NCBI GenBank assembly: GCA_946807835.1 | Contig: OX327690.1 | Coordinates: forward strand, 7,412,501 to 7,476,500 | Length of the DNA stretch: 64,000 nt | Reading direction: 5' to 3' | From: Ailanthus altissimus | Lineage: Eukaryota; Streptophyta; Magnoliopsida; Sapindales; Simaroubaceae | In this document: one piece after another, positions 36,929-48,399 of the stretch | Layout: the number at the start of each line of letters is the position of its first letter | Position numbering within the stretch: the stretch's first letter is position 1 | Translations under genes and position numbers: made by a program | The notes under the pieces: model-generated | What the model saw: the letters and a program-made list of their open reading frames with translations, nothing else | What the model was told of the DNA's origin: nothing | Database searches by the model: none

Positions 36929-37113
36929 CTAATAGGGATATAATTTGTTTACTTAATGACTTATATCCTTATTTGAGAAAGTGTATAAACTCAAGGATCT
37001 ATGTGCTATTATCCCCGATACCAACGCGAAACAAGTGAACTGGGGCCAACAAAAACAAAATATTTTAGATTTTGTATCTAATTATCATAATTAATAATCA
37101 TGTTATTATAACA

Positions 37114-38256
37114 TCAAACTCTATCAGCTGCTGTTACAGTCTGAACCATCTCTATCCCTTGGTTGTTAATATGATTGTTCATCTCTTTCTCTTGTTCTTC
37201 TTTGTCCTTCTCTTGCTTCATTTTGACATACATACCATAAACATAAGAGCAAAAGCCCCAAGCACAAAGCACCGTGGACACAGCCTTGATGCCGCCGAAG
37301 CTTTCGCTGTAGACCACCACTCCGCCCAGAACGTTCATGGCCAGAATCGCCGTCATGCAAATGCCTCCGGTTAGCGAAGACGTTAAGAAAACTAGTCCCG
37401 CTGTTCCCATGAAGCACAGCTGCCATGTCACTACATTGCCAAACACAGTGACCCAGTAAATTTTTGGCCCTTTATCGAAAACCCTTAGACTCTCTCTTTT
37501 CATCTCTGAATATCCGCCGTCTGATGCCATCCCAACGGTGGCTAACGCCGTCGCCGCAATCTCCATAACCAGTTGCATTTCCATCACCATTGAGTAGCAA
37601 TAAACTTTCTTGTATATCATCTCCATGATGGGTAAATATAGAGCAAATAACAAGCCTGCTCCAACGGTACAGAAAAACCCTATGAAGTATTTGGATTTGG
37701 GTAAGTCTGGGGATTTGTCGTGGGTTGAGCCTAAGGCTAAAAGCACAGAACTGAGTGTTAAAAGGACGACGCAATTGAGATTTGAGAAGGTTATTCTTTG
37801 TTTTACGATGATAACGGAGAAAATGAGGTTGAAAACGAGCTGTGATGATAAGAGAAGAGCTGAGGTTGATACGGGCAAATATGAGTTACCCCAAGAGAAG
37901 AGAAGGTTGTTTAAGCCTAACATAATGCCAACGAAGATTGATAAGGTGAAGATCTTTGTAGTGAAGTGAGAAAAAGGTCGTCTATCGGTGTATTTGAAAA
38001 GATAATAAGGGAGGAAAATTGGGAAAAGGAGAAGGGGAAAGCCTGCACATTGAACCCAAGTAGAGACCCATCTGCTTGACCCTTTGTGATTGAAGTAGTA
38101 CTTTGAGAGCAAACTTGCAGAGACTGAGCCGACAAAGAGGCATATATAGTTGATGATCAGAAGAACCAAATACCCTTTGCTTGTCTTGGCCTTTTGATCT
38201 TCTTGTTCGTTTTCTTCATGCAATTGGGTTATGGTTGTTGTTGAGTTGTTCATCAT
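37114..38256 (-). CDS. PUP: Purine permease (PUP family), intact, 380 residues
   Basis: Membrane transporter of the plant PUP family (drug/metabolite transporter superfamily). Members move adenine, cytokinins and other purine-like compounds with protons across the plasma membrane or tonoplast. An uninterrupted frame encodes about ten membrane spans near residues 29-50, 68-88, 103-123, 128-151, 160-177, 190-213, 226-244, 268-293, 296-316 and 322-344. Family marks include SRWVSTWVQCAGFPLLL (61-77), STSALLLSSQLVFNLIFS (130-147) and GAGLLFALYLP (199-209). The N-terminal 28 residues are polar and the C-terminal tail (345-380) is charged; both probably face the cytosol. An in-frame TAA at 38269-38271 fixes the start at the double Met. 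No intron is needed. At 380 residues it is slightly longer than the family's usual 350-odd. The exact subfamily and substrate cannot be read from sequence alone. Confidence 0.95.
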   Translation of the reverse strand: MMNNSTTTITQLHEENEQEDQKAKTSKGYLVLLIINYICLFVGSVSASLLSKYYFNHKGSSRWVSTWVQCAGFPLLLFPIFLPYYLFKYTDRRPFSHFTTKIFTLSIFVGIMLGLNNLLFSWGNSYLPVSTSALLLSSQLVFNLIFSVIIVKQRITFSNLNCVVLLTLSSVLLALGSTHDKSPDLPKSKYFIGFFCTVGAGLLFALYLPIMEMIYKKVYCYSMVMEMQLVMEIAATALATVGMASDGGYSEMKRESLRVFDKGPKIYWVTVFGNVVTWQLCFMGTAGLVFLTSSLTGGICMTAILAMNVLGGVVVYSESFGGIKAVSTVLCAWGFCSYVYGMYVKMKQEKDKEEQEKEMNNHINNQGIEMVQTVTAADRV

Positions 38257-38553
38257 TTTGAATAGTGATTATTGAAGAGAAATTTCGTTTTGGTGTTTGA
38301 GTTGTGTTTACTTCTTGTGTGGCTTTTGATGATGTTGTGAAGAGGTGGGTGTGTGTGGGGCTAGCTAGGGAGATTTTGGTGGTGGGGCTTGGTGTTGTAC
38401 TAAGACTTCCATTAATGAAATTGGAATTGAGATTGAGAGGGGGCGAATCTCTTTAATGGAAGATGGATGATGATGTGCTTTTTTTTTTTTTGGCTTGGGT
38501 GGAGGGGGCGTGTTGTTTCTCTTTTTGTTTTGTTTTGGTTTGTTTTGTTTTAT
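38257..38553 (-). promoter_or_regulatory. Leader and proximal promoter of the purine permease gene
   Basis: On the coding strand the 200 bases before the start are rich in C, A and T ('ccccacacacacccacctcttcac'), like a plant 5' leader. I see no convincing TATA box within 150 bp of the start. No stress- or hormone-specific element stands out. Confidence 0.35.

Positions 38554-38582
<29 letters not shown>
38554..38582. repeat. (AAT)n microsatellite upstream of the purine permease
   Basis: About nine uninterrupted ATA/AAT triplets, roughly 300 bp upstream of the start codon, so likely within the promoter. Confidence 0.95.
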
Positions 38583-38584
<2 letters not shown>

Positions 38585-40060
38585 AGGTAATTTTAAGTTA
38601 AGAATTGAAGTGGGGTTATTATGTTTAAAATCATGGGGTCTAACGAACCTTTCGGCTGAAGAGAGATGGGATTGGGTTTCATTCGGATTTGGGTATTGGT
38701 CGGCGGCTTGAATTAGCCCTTAGCTTGCTAAGCAAATATGATACATCCAATGATTATCAATGCCTTTGATATTCTAGGATTCACTTTTTCTTTAATTTTT
38801 TTTCCGCAGCTATCCACCATATCAGATTACACACAAAAACAATTCAGTCATAAGAATAGTGAATAGACCTACGCATGATGCCATATATCTATTCCACTCA
38901 AAGTTTTTCATATATCCACATTTTGTCCATAATATATACTAAGTATCGAATGCAACAAATTAATAATTGTGGTTATGATTGATTTAATTGATTAAATCCT
39001 CAAAATGATAAAGAAGGTTTAGCGAGGGATTCGATGAATTCATTGAATATACAAGATAAGAGTCTCGCAATTTATTTCATTTTTTTAAAATACTATTAAA
39101 TATAATTTATTGATAAAATTAGTAATATTACAACGTAGAATTTTTAATATAAAATTAAAAAATTATCGAAACATTATATAAAAATTAAATAAACTTATTA
39201 TAACTCGTTCGTACTTACAATTTTTATATACAAAGATATAAATAAATTTTATAACAAAGATCATCTCAATCAAGATAACTATCCCATTTAAGATAAAGAA
39301 ACTTATTTTCATGCAAGAGATGTCAAAACAAACCTTACAAAAGAGAGACAAAATACTCACAAGAGTAAAATACAAACACTACACAACTTATACATATATT
39401 ATATTCTATAACAACTCATATACAAGGTAAGAATATAGTAGCTTATTTTTATTAATTTCTAAAAAATAAATAAAATTTTATGAGTTAAACATATAAATGA
39501 GATGATAGAATAAACCTATTGTTTTTGAAATTTGGAAATTTGGGTTGCGATGGAAAATTGTTATGACTTATGATGATGAGATTGATGAGTGCGCATTTTG
39601 GATGGTAGGGATGAGATGCATAATATTATAAGAATGCAGTAGAACACGAAATATATATGTGTTTGGATGATTGAAAATGGAGACGAATAGCGTTGTTAGA
39701 ATTTGGAATTCAGAGATGGAAAGTAACTCGTGGTGTGAGAGTTGTCATTTTGAAACGGTCACTTTGACTGTTTCCTTTTAAAATAATAATTTGTTTTAAA
39801 AAAATCCTCAGTTGAGCAGGAAAAGAGTAAAATTAGAATTACAAAGCACTGACAATGACAAATGGGTGGGATTTCAGTTTCAAGTTAAGCGGGTAGGTGG
39901 CACGTGTCCCTCTTTTCTAGCATGCGTTACCAATTACATTGCCTTAATTCGTTCCATTGCTCCAACCCTTTAATTAGTTTCTTTTCTTCGATTTTTTACG
40001 CGGAAAAGAAGGAATCAAACTCGATTTTCTTTTAAAGATGAATTTACACTGCCTTTTTTT
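38583..40060. other. No gene seen
   Basis: Non-coding, including the distal upstream region of the purine permease. A CACGTG (G-box) occurs at 39901-39906, too far away to assign. Confidence 0.5.
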
Positions 40061-40226
40061 TATAACGTTATACACTTTAAATTTTATTCTAAAATTTAGA
40101 TTTTAAATAATATGTTAATTAACTATTGAATGATTAATTTATATAATTTTTTTCACTTAATTATAACTTAATATCTTATTTAAAATTTAAATTCTGAGAC
40201 ATAATTTAAAAAATGTAGTATTACTA
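40061..40226. mobile_element. MITE, copy 2 of the GAGTAATRTTA-like family
   Basis: TATAACGTTATACACTTTAA at the left pairs with the reverse of 'aaaatgtagtattacta' at the right. The pairing continues inward for about 55 bp ('aaaatttagattttaaataat' with 'attatttaaaatttaaattctg' type matches). Non-coding; related to 31292-31450. Confidence 0.6.
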
Positions 40227-40500
40227 TTTTTTTAAACATTTAATAAAATTTCCACTTTAATGTGGTAAAAGAAAAACTCAATACTTTTATTAAAATAAAA
40301 AATAAATAAATTATCAACTCTTTTTCATTAAATTATTAATACAAATACTATTATTTTTTATTTATATTTTTAAATTTTTCTTAAAGGAGACACAACTCCC
40401 GTTAAAATAATGGAAGAGACAATTAATTCTTTATAGTTTTAAACATATTCATTGAAATCTTATTTATTTATGTTGATACGAAAAGTTAATTTTTTGAGTC
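40227..40500. other. Nothing seen
   Basis: A/T-rich stretch between a MITE and the Tat-type LTR. Confidence 0.5.
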
Positions 40501-41530
40501 AATGAACTTTAAATTTATTTTTTAGGAGAACTCGATACTCTAGCATTCCAAAAGTTAAAAAACACACGAACACAATTGGGTCTAGCGAATAATTATTTCG
40601 GTAAGGATCCTCTAATGTTTAAGATAGAAAATAAAGGTAGTGATTGTAGAAGTGAGAGAACTTTTAGATTTTTTTTGTGGAAGAATTTCATTACTTTTGG
40701 CTATGGTCGCTTTACCTTTTTATAGTTGGTCTCTACTATTTCATCCCAAGAATCATGGGTGAGAATTTTATTCATCTATGTCGTGATTGATGGTGAGTTT
40801 TGGGGAATGAAATAGATTCTTATCTCAAGATTTCTGTGCTTCCCTTAAATGGGGATTTAACTCATAATTTGAGATTCTCGAGGTCTTCATTTGTTGGATG
40901 ATGATTAACATAAATCCATGAAGTCATAGGATTCAAGTGTTTAATGCAAGCCTTTAAACTCATTTGGAGTTTCATGTATTCAAAAAGATATAAGTGACCT
41001 TCTTGAGGTTTATATTTTGATATCAAATAGGTTCTTGCTTGGGAATGCATAGATAGACTTTGGGTTTCAAGTTTGTATGTGATTGGTTTGGGCTAAATTT
41101 AGGCCTAGGCTCCCTTTCAGATCGAGGTTCTGTAACCTGAGGTATAGGCTAGTACACATTTGAGCCTTGGATTATCTAGATTGGGTTACAATCTTAACTG
41201 AAGCTTTAGAAGATGAGGAAGGGGAGGGGGTGGCGGACAGGAATCCATCAGTTTATAGTTTTGACTTGTCAAATCTGTCAACTTTATTGTTTTAATGTTT
41301 GCTTAGGGTGAGTTGATCTATTTAGAATTTATTTGAAATCTTACTTCTTAGAATGTTATAACTCGCTCTTACATGTTAGTTTGTATCTTCTACCTTATAT
41401 AGCCTAGGATAATGTGCCTTTAATTTAAGTCTTTAGGGTGGCTTACCTTGATAAGGTTTTTAGGGTCTTAGTGGCATCGAGCCCCTACTTTAGGTAGGTA
41501 CAGGACTTATATGTTGATAATCCTTTCCCT
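40500..41530 (-). repeat. Probable 3' LTR of the Tat-type element
   Basis: It follows the 3' minisatellite in element orientation. It has a minus-strand TATA-like TATAAAAA at 40717-40724 and, beyond it, a phrase 'ggatccttaccgaaataatt' like the U5 region of Tat LTRs. Neither edge is exact, because no second LTR is present for comparison. Confidence 0.4.
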
Positions 41531-41539
41531 ATTCAGGCA

Positions 41540-42190
41540 AGCTTGATACTTAAAGTTAATTTATAAAAAATTCCTATTCATAGGGGCTGATTCTTAAGTT
41601 AGTCCTTACTAATGAGGGGGTCAAGGATTTTTCAAGAGTAAGCTCTTCTCATTGGAAGACTAAGGTTTGCTAAGTATGATCCTGGCCTAGAAAAGTGCAG
41701 AGGTGTTCTTGCTTAAAGCGATCCCTTCCCCCAAGGAAGTTAAAGCCTGCATAATATAATCCCTACCTATAAAGGATACTAAAGTCTTTTAAGTATAATC
41801 CCTATTCATAGGAGAGGCTAGGATCTTCATGCTTAAAGTAAACCTTGTTCCCGAAAGAGCTAGAGTCTACTTTATATAATCTCTGCGTATTAAAAAGTGG
41901 GGTGGCTATGGTCTTCTTATGTAAAGTGATCTTTACTCATAATTGGGAGTTATGGTTTGCTTATTTTATCTTGCCCATTGGAGTGAGGGGGGCTAAGGTC
42001 TTCTTATTTAAAGTGATCTCTGCCCTCGATAGAGCTAGTGTCTGCTTAATATAACCCCTACCTATATAGGAGGCTAGAGTCTTCTAAGTATAATCATTGC
42101 CTAGAGGGATTAAGGTCTTCTTGCTTAAAACAATATCTATTTAATATAATTTTTTCCCATGGGGGAGGCTATGGTCTTCTATAAGTTAGT
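41540..42190 (-). repeat. Minisatellite of about 42-bp units with a three-unit higher order
   Basis: About 13-15 imperfect units. On the plus strand three types alternate: A (CTTGCTTAAAGTGATC), B (CTGCTTAATATAATCCC) and C (CTTCTAAGTATAATC), each followed by 'cctatagggaggctaaggt'-like text. The order A-B-C recurs, with one or more units lost. It lies just 3' of integrase in the minus-strand element. Confidence 0.75.
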
Positions 42191-42359
42191 AAAATTGAAT
42201 GTCAAAAATGTTTAGATTCTTTATTTATTTAAAAAGTAGTTATTTTTTTTACAATACGAAAAAGAATTACCATGCTTCTAACATTTAGAGAAGAAATTAA
42301 TATACTGGAAGAAATATAAATTGTTTAGAGGTAATACTTTTTAAGAAGTTCAGCATTCT

Positions 42360-44030
42360 ATGATTTTCTCACTATCCTACCATCAGCTTACTCAAGCTCG
42401 TACTCCCCTGCTTAGATCCTTATGAAAATCTTGTAAGGTCCTTCCTATGTTGGGTTTTTTACTCCATTTACTCAATCTCTAGTATTAAATAAGACTTTTC
42501 TAAGTATTGGTCCCTTTCCAGGAATTTGCGTGCTTGGACTTTCTTATCGTAATACCGAGCCACTTTTTGTTGGTAGGCCGCAACCTTAACTTATGCCATC
42601 TCATTCTTTTATTTGCCCAGTTCTAGACTCCCTCTGATTAATCTCTCATTTTCCCCATCTTCAAAGTGAAGTACTCAGTCAGTGAAGGTACCGATCTCAA
42701 GGTGAATTACAACTTCACTTTCAAAGGCTAAAGAAAGTAGTGTCTCTTCTGTAGTAGTTTTGCTAGTGGTTTTGAGTGCCCATAAAACTTTATGTAGCTC
42801 TTCGATCCATCCTTTCTTCTTCTTGGTTAACTTCTTCTTATGTAGCGTTTTAATAATTTTATTAGAGGATTTAACCTTCCCATTTGTCTTTGTGTGAGTC
42901 GGGGAAGCAAATCGTAATTATATTCCTAATTATTCCTAGAAGTCTTTTAAATTGTTGTTGTCGAATTATTTTTCACAGTCTGTCACAATTATTTATGGTA
43001 CTCCAAACTGACAAATCAACTTTCTCTATACAAAGTCTCGAGCCCTCTTCTCAATTTTGCAAGATAATGTCTCGACCTCGACCCACTTTGTAAAATAGTC
43101 TCAGTGACAATGGCATATTTGTCAAAGCCTATTCTTTAAGGTAGAGGTCCAATTAGGTTTACTTTTCATTGAGCAAAACGCCATGGTCCTGATATAGTGT
43201 TTAGCTTCTCGGGTAGAGCTTAGATGTTATCTAATACCTTTGACAAGCATTACACCTCTTGACCAAATTCTTTGCATTCTGGAGCATAATGGCCCAATAA
43301 TATATCTTTCTGAAGACATTATAGGCCAAAGTTTCTACCTCCAAGTGATTCCTATATATCCCTTCATGAACTTCCCAGATGACGCACTCTGCCTTTTCAA
43401 GACTTCAAAGCCTCATTTATTGATGGGAAAATATTTTTTAGTATAGCACATCATCAATCAATATATACTGTGCAACCCTATACCGAACCTGTCAGGCTTT
43501 TTACTTATTTTATGGTATGGCTTCGGTTGCTATGTATTCTCTAATGGGATTTGTCTAGCTGACTTAAAGGTGATTTACATTACTTGTTCGGTCTCTTAGA
43601 CATTGGGAATTGACACAAGTACCAAAGGTATCGATCGAGGTAACCATGCTTCTTTAGTGAAGGCGAGACATGCCAAGACATTAGCTCAATAGTTTTTTGC
43701 CCTTAGAATTAACTAAATCTTTACTTCTTCAAAATGACCCATCCATTTCGAACCTTCTTGAGGTATGCAACCATGATTTCACCTTAAGCTTCAAACTCTC
43801 AGCTGACTTAATTCAACGATTAATTAAGAATTATTCTTCACCAGGATTACTTTAGCTAAGAGAGCCTGAGCAACTCTTAGTTAGCTAACAAAGGCTCTTA
43901 TTTATCCTTATTGTTTGAGGCTAGGAACCCAAACCAAACTGGATAACAGACTTCATCAAATTTTGGGTTGATAAGTACTATCCTGCTTTGGATATTTATG
44001 AATTGAATACTCATTCTATATAGAGATTCT
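42360..44030 (-). pseudogene. Tat-type RNase H (second copy) and integrase remnant
   Basis: Minus-strand translation starts with QFGLGS then ASNNKDK-EPLLAN, matching the EASNNEAEYEALLAG motif of the extra RNase H of Tat elements. It continues with LLGHYAPECKEFGQEV and 'ALPEKLNTISGPWRFAQ', then VNLIGPLP-RIGFDKYAIV (integrase core start), TNGKVKSSNKIIKTLHKKK and 'GWIEELHKVLWALKTTSKTT', and finally LLSLAFESEVVIHLEIG. Integrase inserts element DNA into the host genome. Several stops make this copy dead. It is cut from its reverse transcriptase by the solo LTR at 44031-46246. Confidence 0.85.
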
Positions 44031-46246
44031 TGTTGGAGTTGGTATATACGTGTCAATCTAATATTGTATGTATATTAATTATTTAATTTTTATACAATAA
44101 ATATTTCGAATGATATCATTAATATTAATTATATGGTACTAAGCTTGTAATATTACAGACATAATATGATCTAAAATAGTTCAAATCTAATCTAAAAGAG
44201 TTTAAACCAAGGCTAAGAGTTAACAATGCTGAGAATTATAAATGTTAAAAGTTAGCAGATTGTAAGAGTCAGCAAAATTCTAAAAGTTAAAAGCCTTATC
44301 TAAAATGGGACAAAAATCTGAGAGTATATTAGTAATGACATAGTTGTAAAGAGTTGCAATAGGTGTTGTGTAAGCATGTTCTCAAACACAGTATTCCTGA
44401 TCTATATTTATCAATGTGGGTTTATCGATGAGTCACTATTAAATAGATTAGTGTATATCTATATCTGACTAATGCAGATGATTATTTTTAACTGATCATG
44501 AGCTAAGAGCTTGTATAGGCATACGGGTATCCAGTCAAGACTAGATACTGAACAGACTCATAGGGAACCCAATAAATTTCTTATGAAACCGTCAAAAGAA
44601 TGTCCTTTCAAGTTGAGTAGTATTCGTGATCTTTTGACCTGAGCGCCATGGTAAGCTTATGAGTGATCTATTATATTTTGGTTCCATATATGTTAGAGAC
44701 CTTTCATGGTCTGATCGCTATGTGTTGTTGGGTATAGTCTGATGCTCATGGAGTCTCGGTGTGTGTAGATACGAGATCCATCAACTTATATAGGTAAATT
44801 GTATATACGATGCTTCGAGATTGTATCTCAGACAATCTTATGGCCATAAGTAATAAACCTAGGAAAATAATTTTCTGTAAGGTTAAACAATATCATAAAT
44901 AAACAATATCATAAAAGTATTTATGTATATGGTTTATTGAGATACGAATCTAGAGATAAGATCATGGATAAGCAAATAAGGATTTAACAATGCTGATCTA
45001 TATCTCCACACATCCAGGGTATAATGATGGAAGGATTATATGTATGCATTCTAACCTTAACTTGTATGGTTTAACGTACTAATTTGTAATATTTGTAACG
45101 TATGCGTGAGGCATTATTCACAAACTCATAGAATATTTTCATTTATGAATCGGGCGTAGAACTAATGAGTCCCAATATGAAATATACTTATTGTGCACTT
45201 GGGCAGTATACAGTATTGAATAGTTTAATACAGTATAAAATACAACAAATTATTACAGTTAAGTTAACTAAAGTATATGGTTATGGTGGGTTTCACTTTA
45301 GATTAACTTAGTAACCTAATGAGAGTATAATGGTAATTTTACTTTATTAATTATTTAATTGTTAAATAATCAAGATATTTATTTAAATAATAATTAAATA
45401 AAAATCTAACTTGAGCATGGTTGATTGTTAATCAAAGGGTTGGGTTAAAAGATATTTTGTGCTTAACTTAATTATTGCTAATTGTTAACTTTGGTTAGGT
45501 TAAATAAATATCTAGATATTTTATTTTTATTATTAAATAAATATGAACCTAACTAGGTTTAATAGTTAATTTTAAGGTTAGGTTAGTTGGATATTTATTA
45601 ATTTAAGGGTTAAGTTAATTTAATTCAACTAAGATTAAATGTTAACCTTGGTTAAGTGAATAGTTAAATTAAATACAAATAAAATTTAAATTTATTTGAA
45701 ATTTATGTATTAGTATATAAAGTAAAATGAAATTCAAAATTCATAAGTTTTGATTTTGAAAACATTTGGTGGCCGACCATTTCAATTTGAGAAATTGAAT
45801 TTGTTAGTTTTGTGTTTTAAGTGTTAAAACATCAAAACAAAAACAAAAGGGCTATTAATTATAATAACCAATATAGATTTGTTTTAATTGTTCAAGTGTT
45901 GATTAATGATAAAATAAATTAATTTAATTAGATTAAGAGTTAATCTAATTTGTTTAAGTGTTAAACAATTGTTGGATTATACTGCCATTCTAGATAATTA
46001 AACCCACCCAAATTGATTAGTAGAATTGTCAACAAGTTCATTTCATGCGGACTCTAAAAATTTGATCCAAAGGCTTCAATGGTGATATTTCTCAATTTTG
46101 TAATTAATTTGATTAATTGTATATATATGTGTTCATTGTATAATTTTTAATTTTCTCTTGTATTTATATATGTATGAGATATGTATATTTGTATGATGAA
46201 CACATACACCACATGCATGTACTTATAATTATATCAACACCCAATA
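44031..46246 (+). repeat. Solo LTR of copia family L, copy b
   Basis: A 2216-bp LTR starts TGTTGGAGTTGGTATATACG and ends ATATCAACACCCAATA. It is flanked by the perfect 5-bp target-site duplication ATTCT (44026-44030 and 46247-46251). The interior is absent, so the two LTRs recombined. It lies inside the pol region of the Tat-type element, which reads on across it. Confidence 0.88.
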
Positions 46247-47060
46247 ATTCTAAGTTAGACATTCCCTTACTTGCCCATTTAAAGTCTCTTTTACAGGGGT
46301 TTCAAGTATTGTTTCCCTCGAAGTGCATTCTGCGACAAAGTCTACCAAGGCTTGACCTTTTATGGCCATTCTCATCTTTTACTATATGTTAAACTCACAT
46401 AGTTTGATCACCATCTAACTATGTGTCCCAAAAAGTTAGGCTTGTGTAGGATCTGCCTTAGTGGTTGATTGATGAACACTACTACAATATAAGTTTGAAA
46501 ATAAGGGCATAATTTTTGCCTCGATATAGCCACAACTAAGGCTAATTTTTCTGTAGGGGAATATTGATTTCCTGAATCGGTGAAGGACTTGCTGGCAAAG
46601 TACACTGGCCTTTATACCTTTGCTTCTTCTTTGAACAAAACTAAGCTAATTAACTTAGAAGACACCCCGAGGTATATGATTAGTTGGTCCCTTGTGGTTG
46701 GAATAATAAGGTAGATGGGTTATGTGAGGTAGACTTTAAGCTATTAGAATGCCTCTTCGTACTTTGGGGACAATATATTTTTCTCCTTTTTTTTGATGGC
46801 ATAAAAAAATGCGAAACACTTGCCTGTTGCTCTAGAGATGAATCTAATGAGGGTGGCTACTCTGCCTATCAACTGCTGAATTTCCTTCATCGTTATTAGG
46901 GATTTCATTTTTAGATAACTCATATCTTATTGGGGGTTCGCTTTGATTCACTTTTTGCAGACCATAAACTTAAGGCACTTTCCCAACTTCACCTTGAAGG
47001 CATATTTAGTTGGTTTCAACTTCGTGCTATGCTCTCTCAATATCTTAAAGATATTACTTG
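46247..47060 (-). pseudogene. Tat-type reverse transcriptase end and RNase H remnant
   Basis: Minus-strand reading from the right gives KLKPTKYAFKVKLGKCLKFM, IKANPQ, then IQQLIGRVATLIRFISRAT and CFAFFYAIKK, the thumb part of Ty3 reverse transcriptase. RNase H follows: the open 46408-46605 reads VYFASKSF-like MYFASKSFTDSGNQYSPTEK, then LALVVAISRQKLCPYF and VVVFINQPLRQILHKP. It continues in another frame until the solo LTR at 46246. The palm domain with YVDD is not present. Confidence 0.88.
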
Positions 47061-47223
47061 AATCATAGTAGAAAATACCAGTAACAAAAAGCAGAATCAG
47101 CCCATGCACACTATAATACTTGATTGTTACAGCATTAATGTGGTGCCATCAAACCTAAAAAAGCTCAAAGACACAGAGATGTTGAGTCCTCACATTAAAT
47201 AGAAGGTATTAAGGTATAGAAAA

Positions 47224-47246
47224 AGAAGAAGAAGAAGAAGAAGAAG
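47224..47246. repeat. (AGA)n microsatellite
   Basis: Eight or so AGA triplets in a row on the plus strand. Confidence 0.9.
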
Positions 47247-47800
47247 CGATATAATGATAGGATCGAGGAGAAGGGCATAAAAGAACCACTTTAACCGTTT
47301 TAGATTCAAGTCTTTTCAGGGAAGTACGGGGAGAAAAAGGAACAACTTGCTGTCCAAGATCTAATAAAGAAGATGTAGAAGCCGAAAAAAAGAAATTCTA
47401 GCAAGCTCACATACAAGGATGCTTCTACTATTAACTCTGATCCTCTGTAAGAATAGAAAAGAACCTCGCCAAGTTGATGGCGTTAAATCATGCGCTTCTT
47501 AAGAGTCAACCCAAATAAGTTTTATTTTTATTTTTGTTTAGTTTCAATTTTAGTTAGGTTAGTTTCTTTTCTTTATAGGAATAAAACAACAAGATGAACA
47601 TTTAAAGAGGTAGTACGAGCAATTACAAGCGTTATTATCAAAGTAAACCACAATCACATCAATAGACCACAATGATATGATGCTTTAACTTTAATTGCTA
47701 GGGGAGTTTTTCTTACTTTTAAATTTATTTTTTAGACATTAAGGACAATGTGTTTATTTTTGCTGCTTATATTGATTAGTTTTCTTGTTGAGTAATTTTT

Positions 47801-48236
47801 TGTTGGAACCAAGTGTGTGATATACGAGTGTACATTTAATTTTAAAATTTTACTACACGCAGTAGAAGCATGTTAACAAATACACTCAATTTAAAATTTA
47901 AACACATATATCACATATATGCTCAATTATAACTATTATATAATAATTTATATATGATAAATAATTGTGTACTTAAAATAAAATATAAATAACACTTACC
48001 TAATAAAGGTAGTTTTATAAAATCTTTAAGTCCTCTAACAATCGAAATGAAGAGCTCACCTTGAAGTGCATTGATAAAAAATTCTAGTCTACAATGGTTT
48101 AGTAGGATTATAGAGTTAGAATGGTAGCTTTGATTTAGAATTTCTAACAATATGTATTCATTAAAATGCTTCCGCTGTGTGTAGTAAATTTTTAAAATTA
48201 CATGTACACTCTTATATCACACACTCGGTTCCAACA
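47801..48236 (+). repeat. Copia-type LTR with long inverted ends, 436 bp
   Basis: It begins TGTTGGAACCAAGTGTGTGA and ends GGTTCCAACA, followed at once by AATGGTATCAAAGC, an initiator-tRNA-Met primer site. The first 71 bases and the last 71 are near-perfect inverse copies (one such pair is GTGTGTGATATACGAGTGTA against GTGTGTGATATAAGAGTGTA). About 150 bp of leader follows before other sequence takes over, so only the 5' LTR of this element survives. Confidence 0.7.
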
Positions 48237-48237
48237 A

Positions 48238-48250
48238 ATGGTATCAAAGC
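48238..48250 (+). other. Primer-binding site, initiator tRNA-Met type
   Basis: ATGGTATCAAAGC, one base from the usual TGGTATCAGAGC, directly after the LTR edge. Confidence 0.75.
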
Positions 48251-48399
48251 ATGCTAAATTGAGTATGTGAGAATTCTTGTTGTTGAATATGTTTATATGG
48301 TGATGTTGTATATTTGAACAACTTGATAATGTTTAAATTTGAACATAGTGATGTTTGATGTTTAAGCATGACGATGAATATATTATGGTATTATAGTCT

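Larger units (their letters stand above)
40500..47060 (-). mobile_element. Decayed Tat-type Ty3 element, minus strand, interrupted by a solo LTR
   Basis: Reading right to left: reverse transcriptase end and RNase H (47060-46250), a solo copia LTR insert (46246-44031), a second RNase H-like fragment and integrase (44030-42360), a 3' minisatellite (42190-41540), then a likely 3' LTR (about 41530-40500). The extra RNase H between RNase H and integrase, plus tandem repeats 3' of pol, is the known layout of Tat/Ogre-lineage elements. Stops are frequent. The 5' half (LTR, gag, protease) is missing. Confidence 0.75.

Noticed and set aside
37166..37969. Frames overlapping the purine permease on both strands
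   Set aside because: They are shadows of the long coding frame and carry no independent motifs.
47801..48236. MITE or DNA foldback element
   Set aside because: Possible because of the 71-bp inverted ends, but the TG...CA edges and adjoining initiator-tRNA-Met primer site favour an LTR; kept as a finding.
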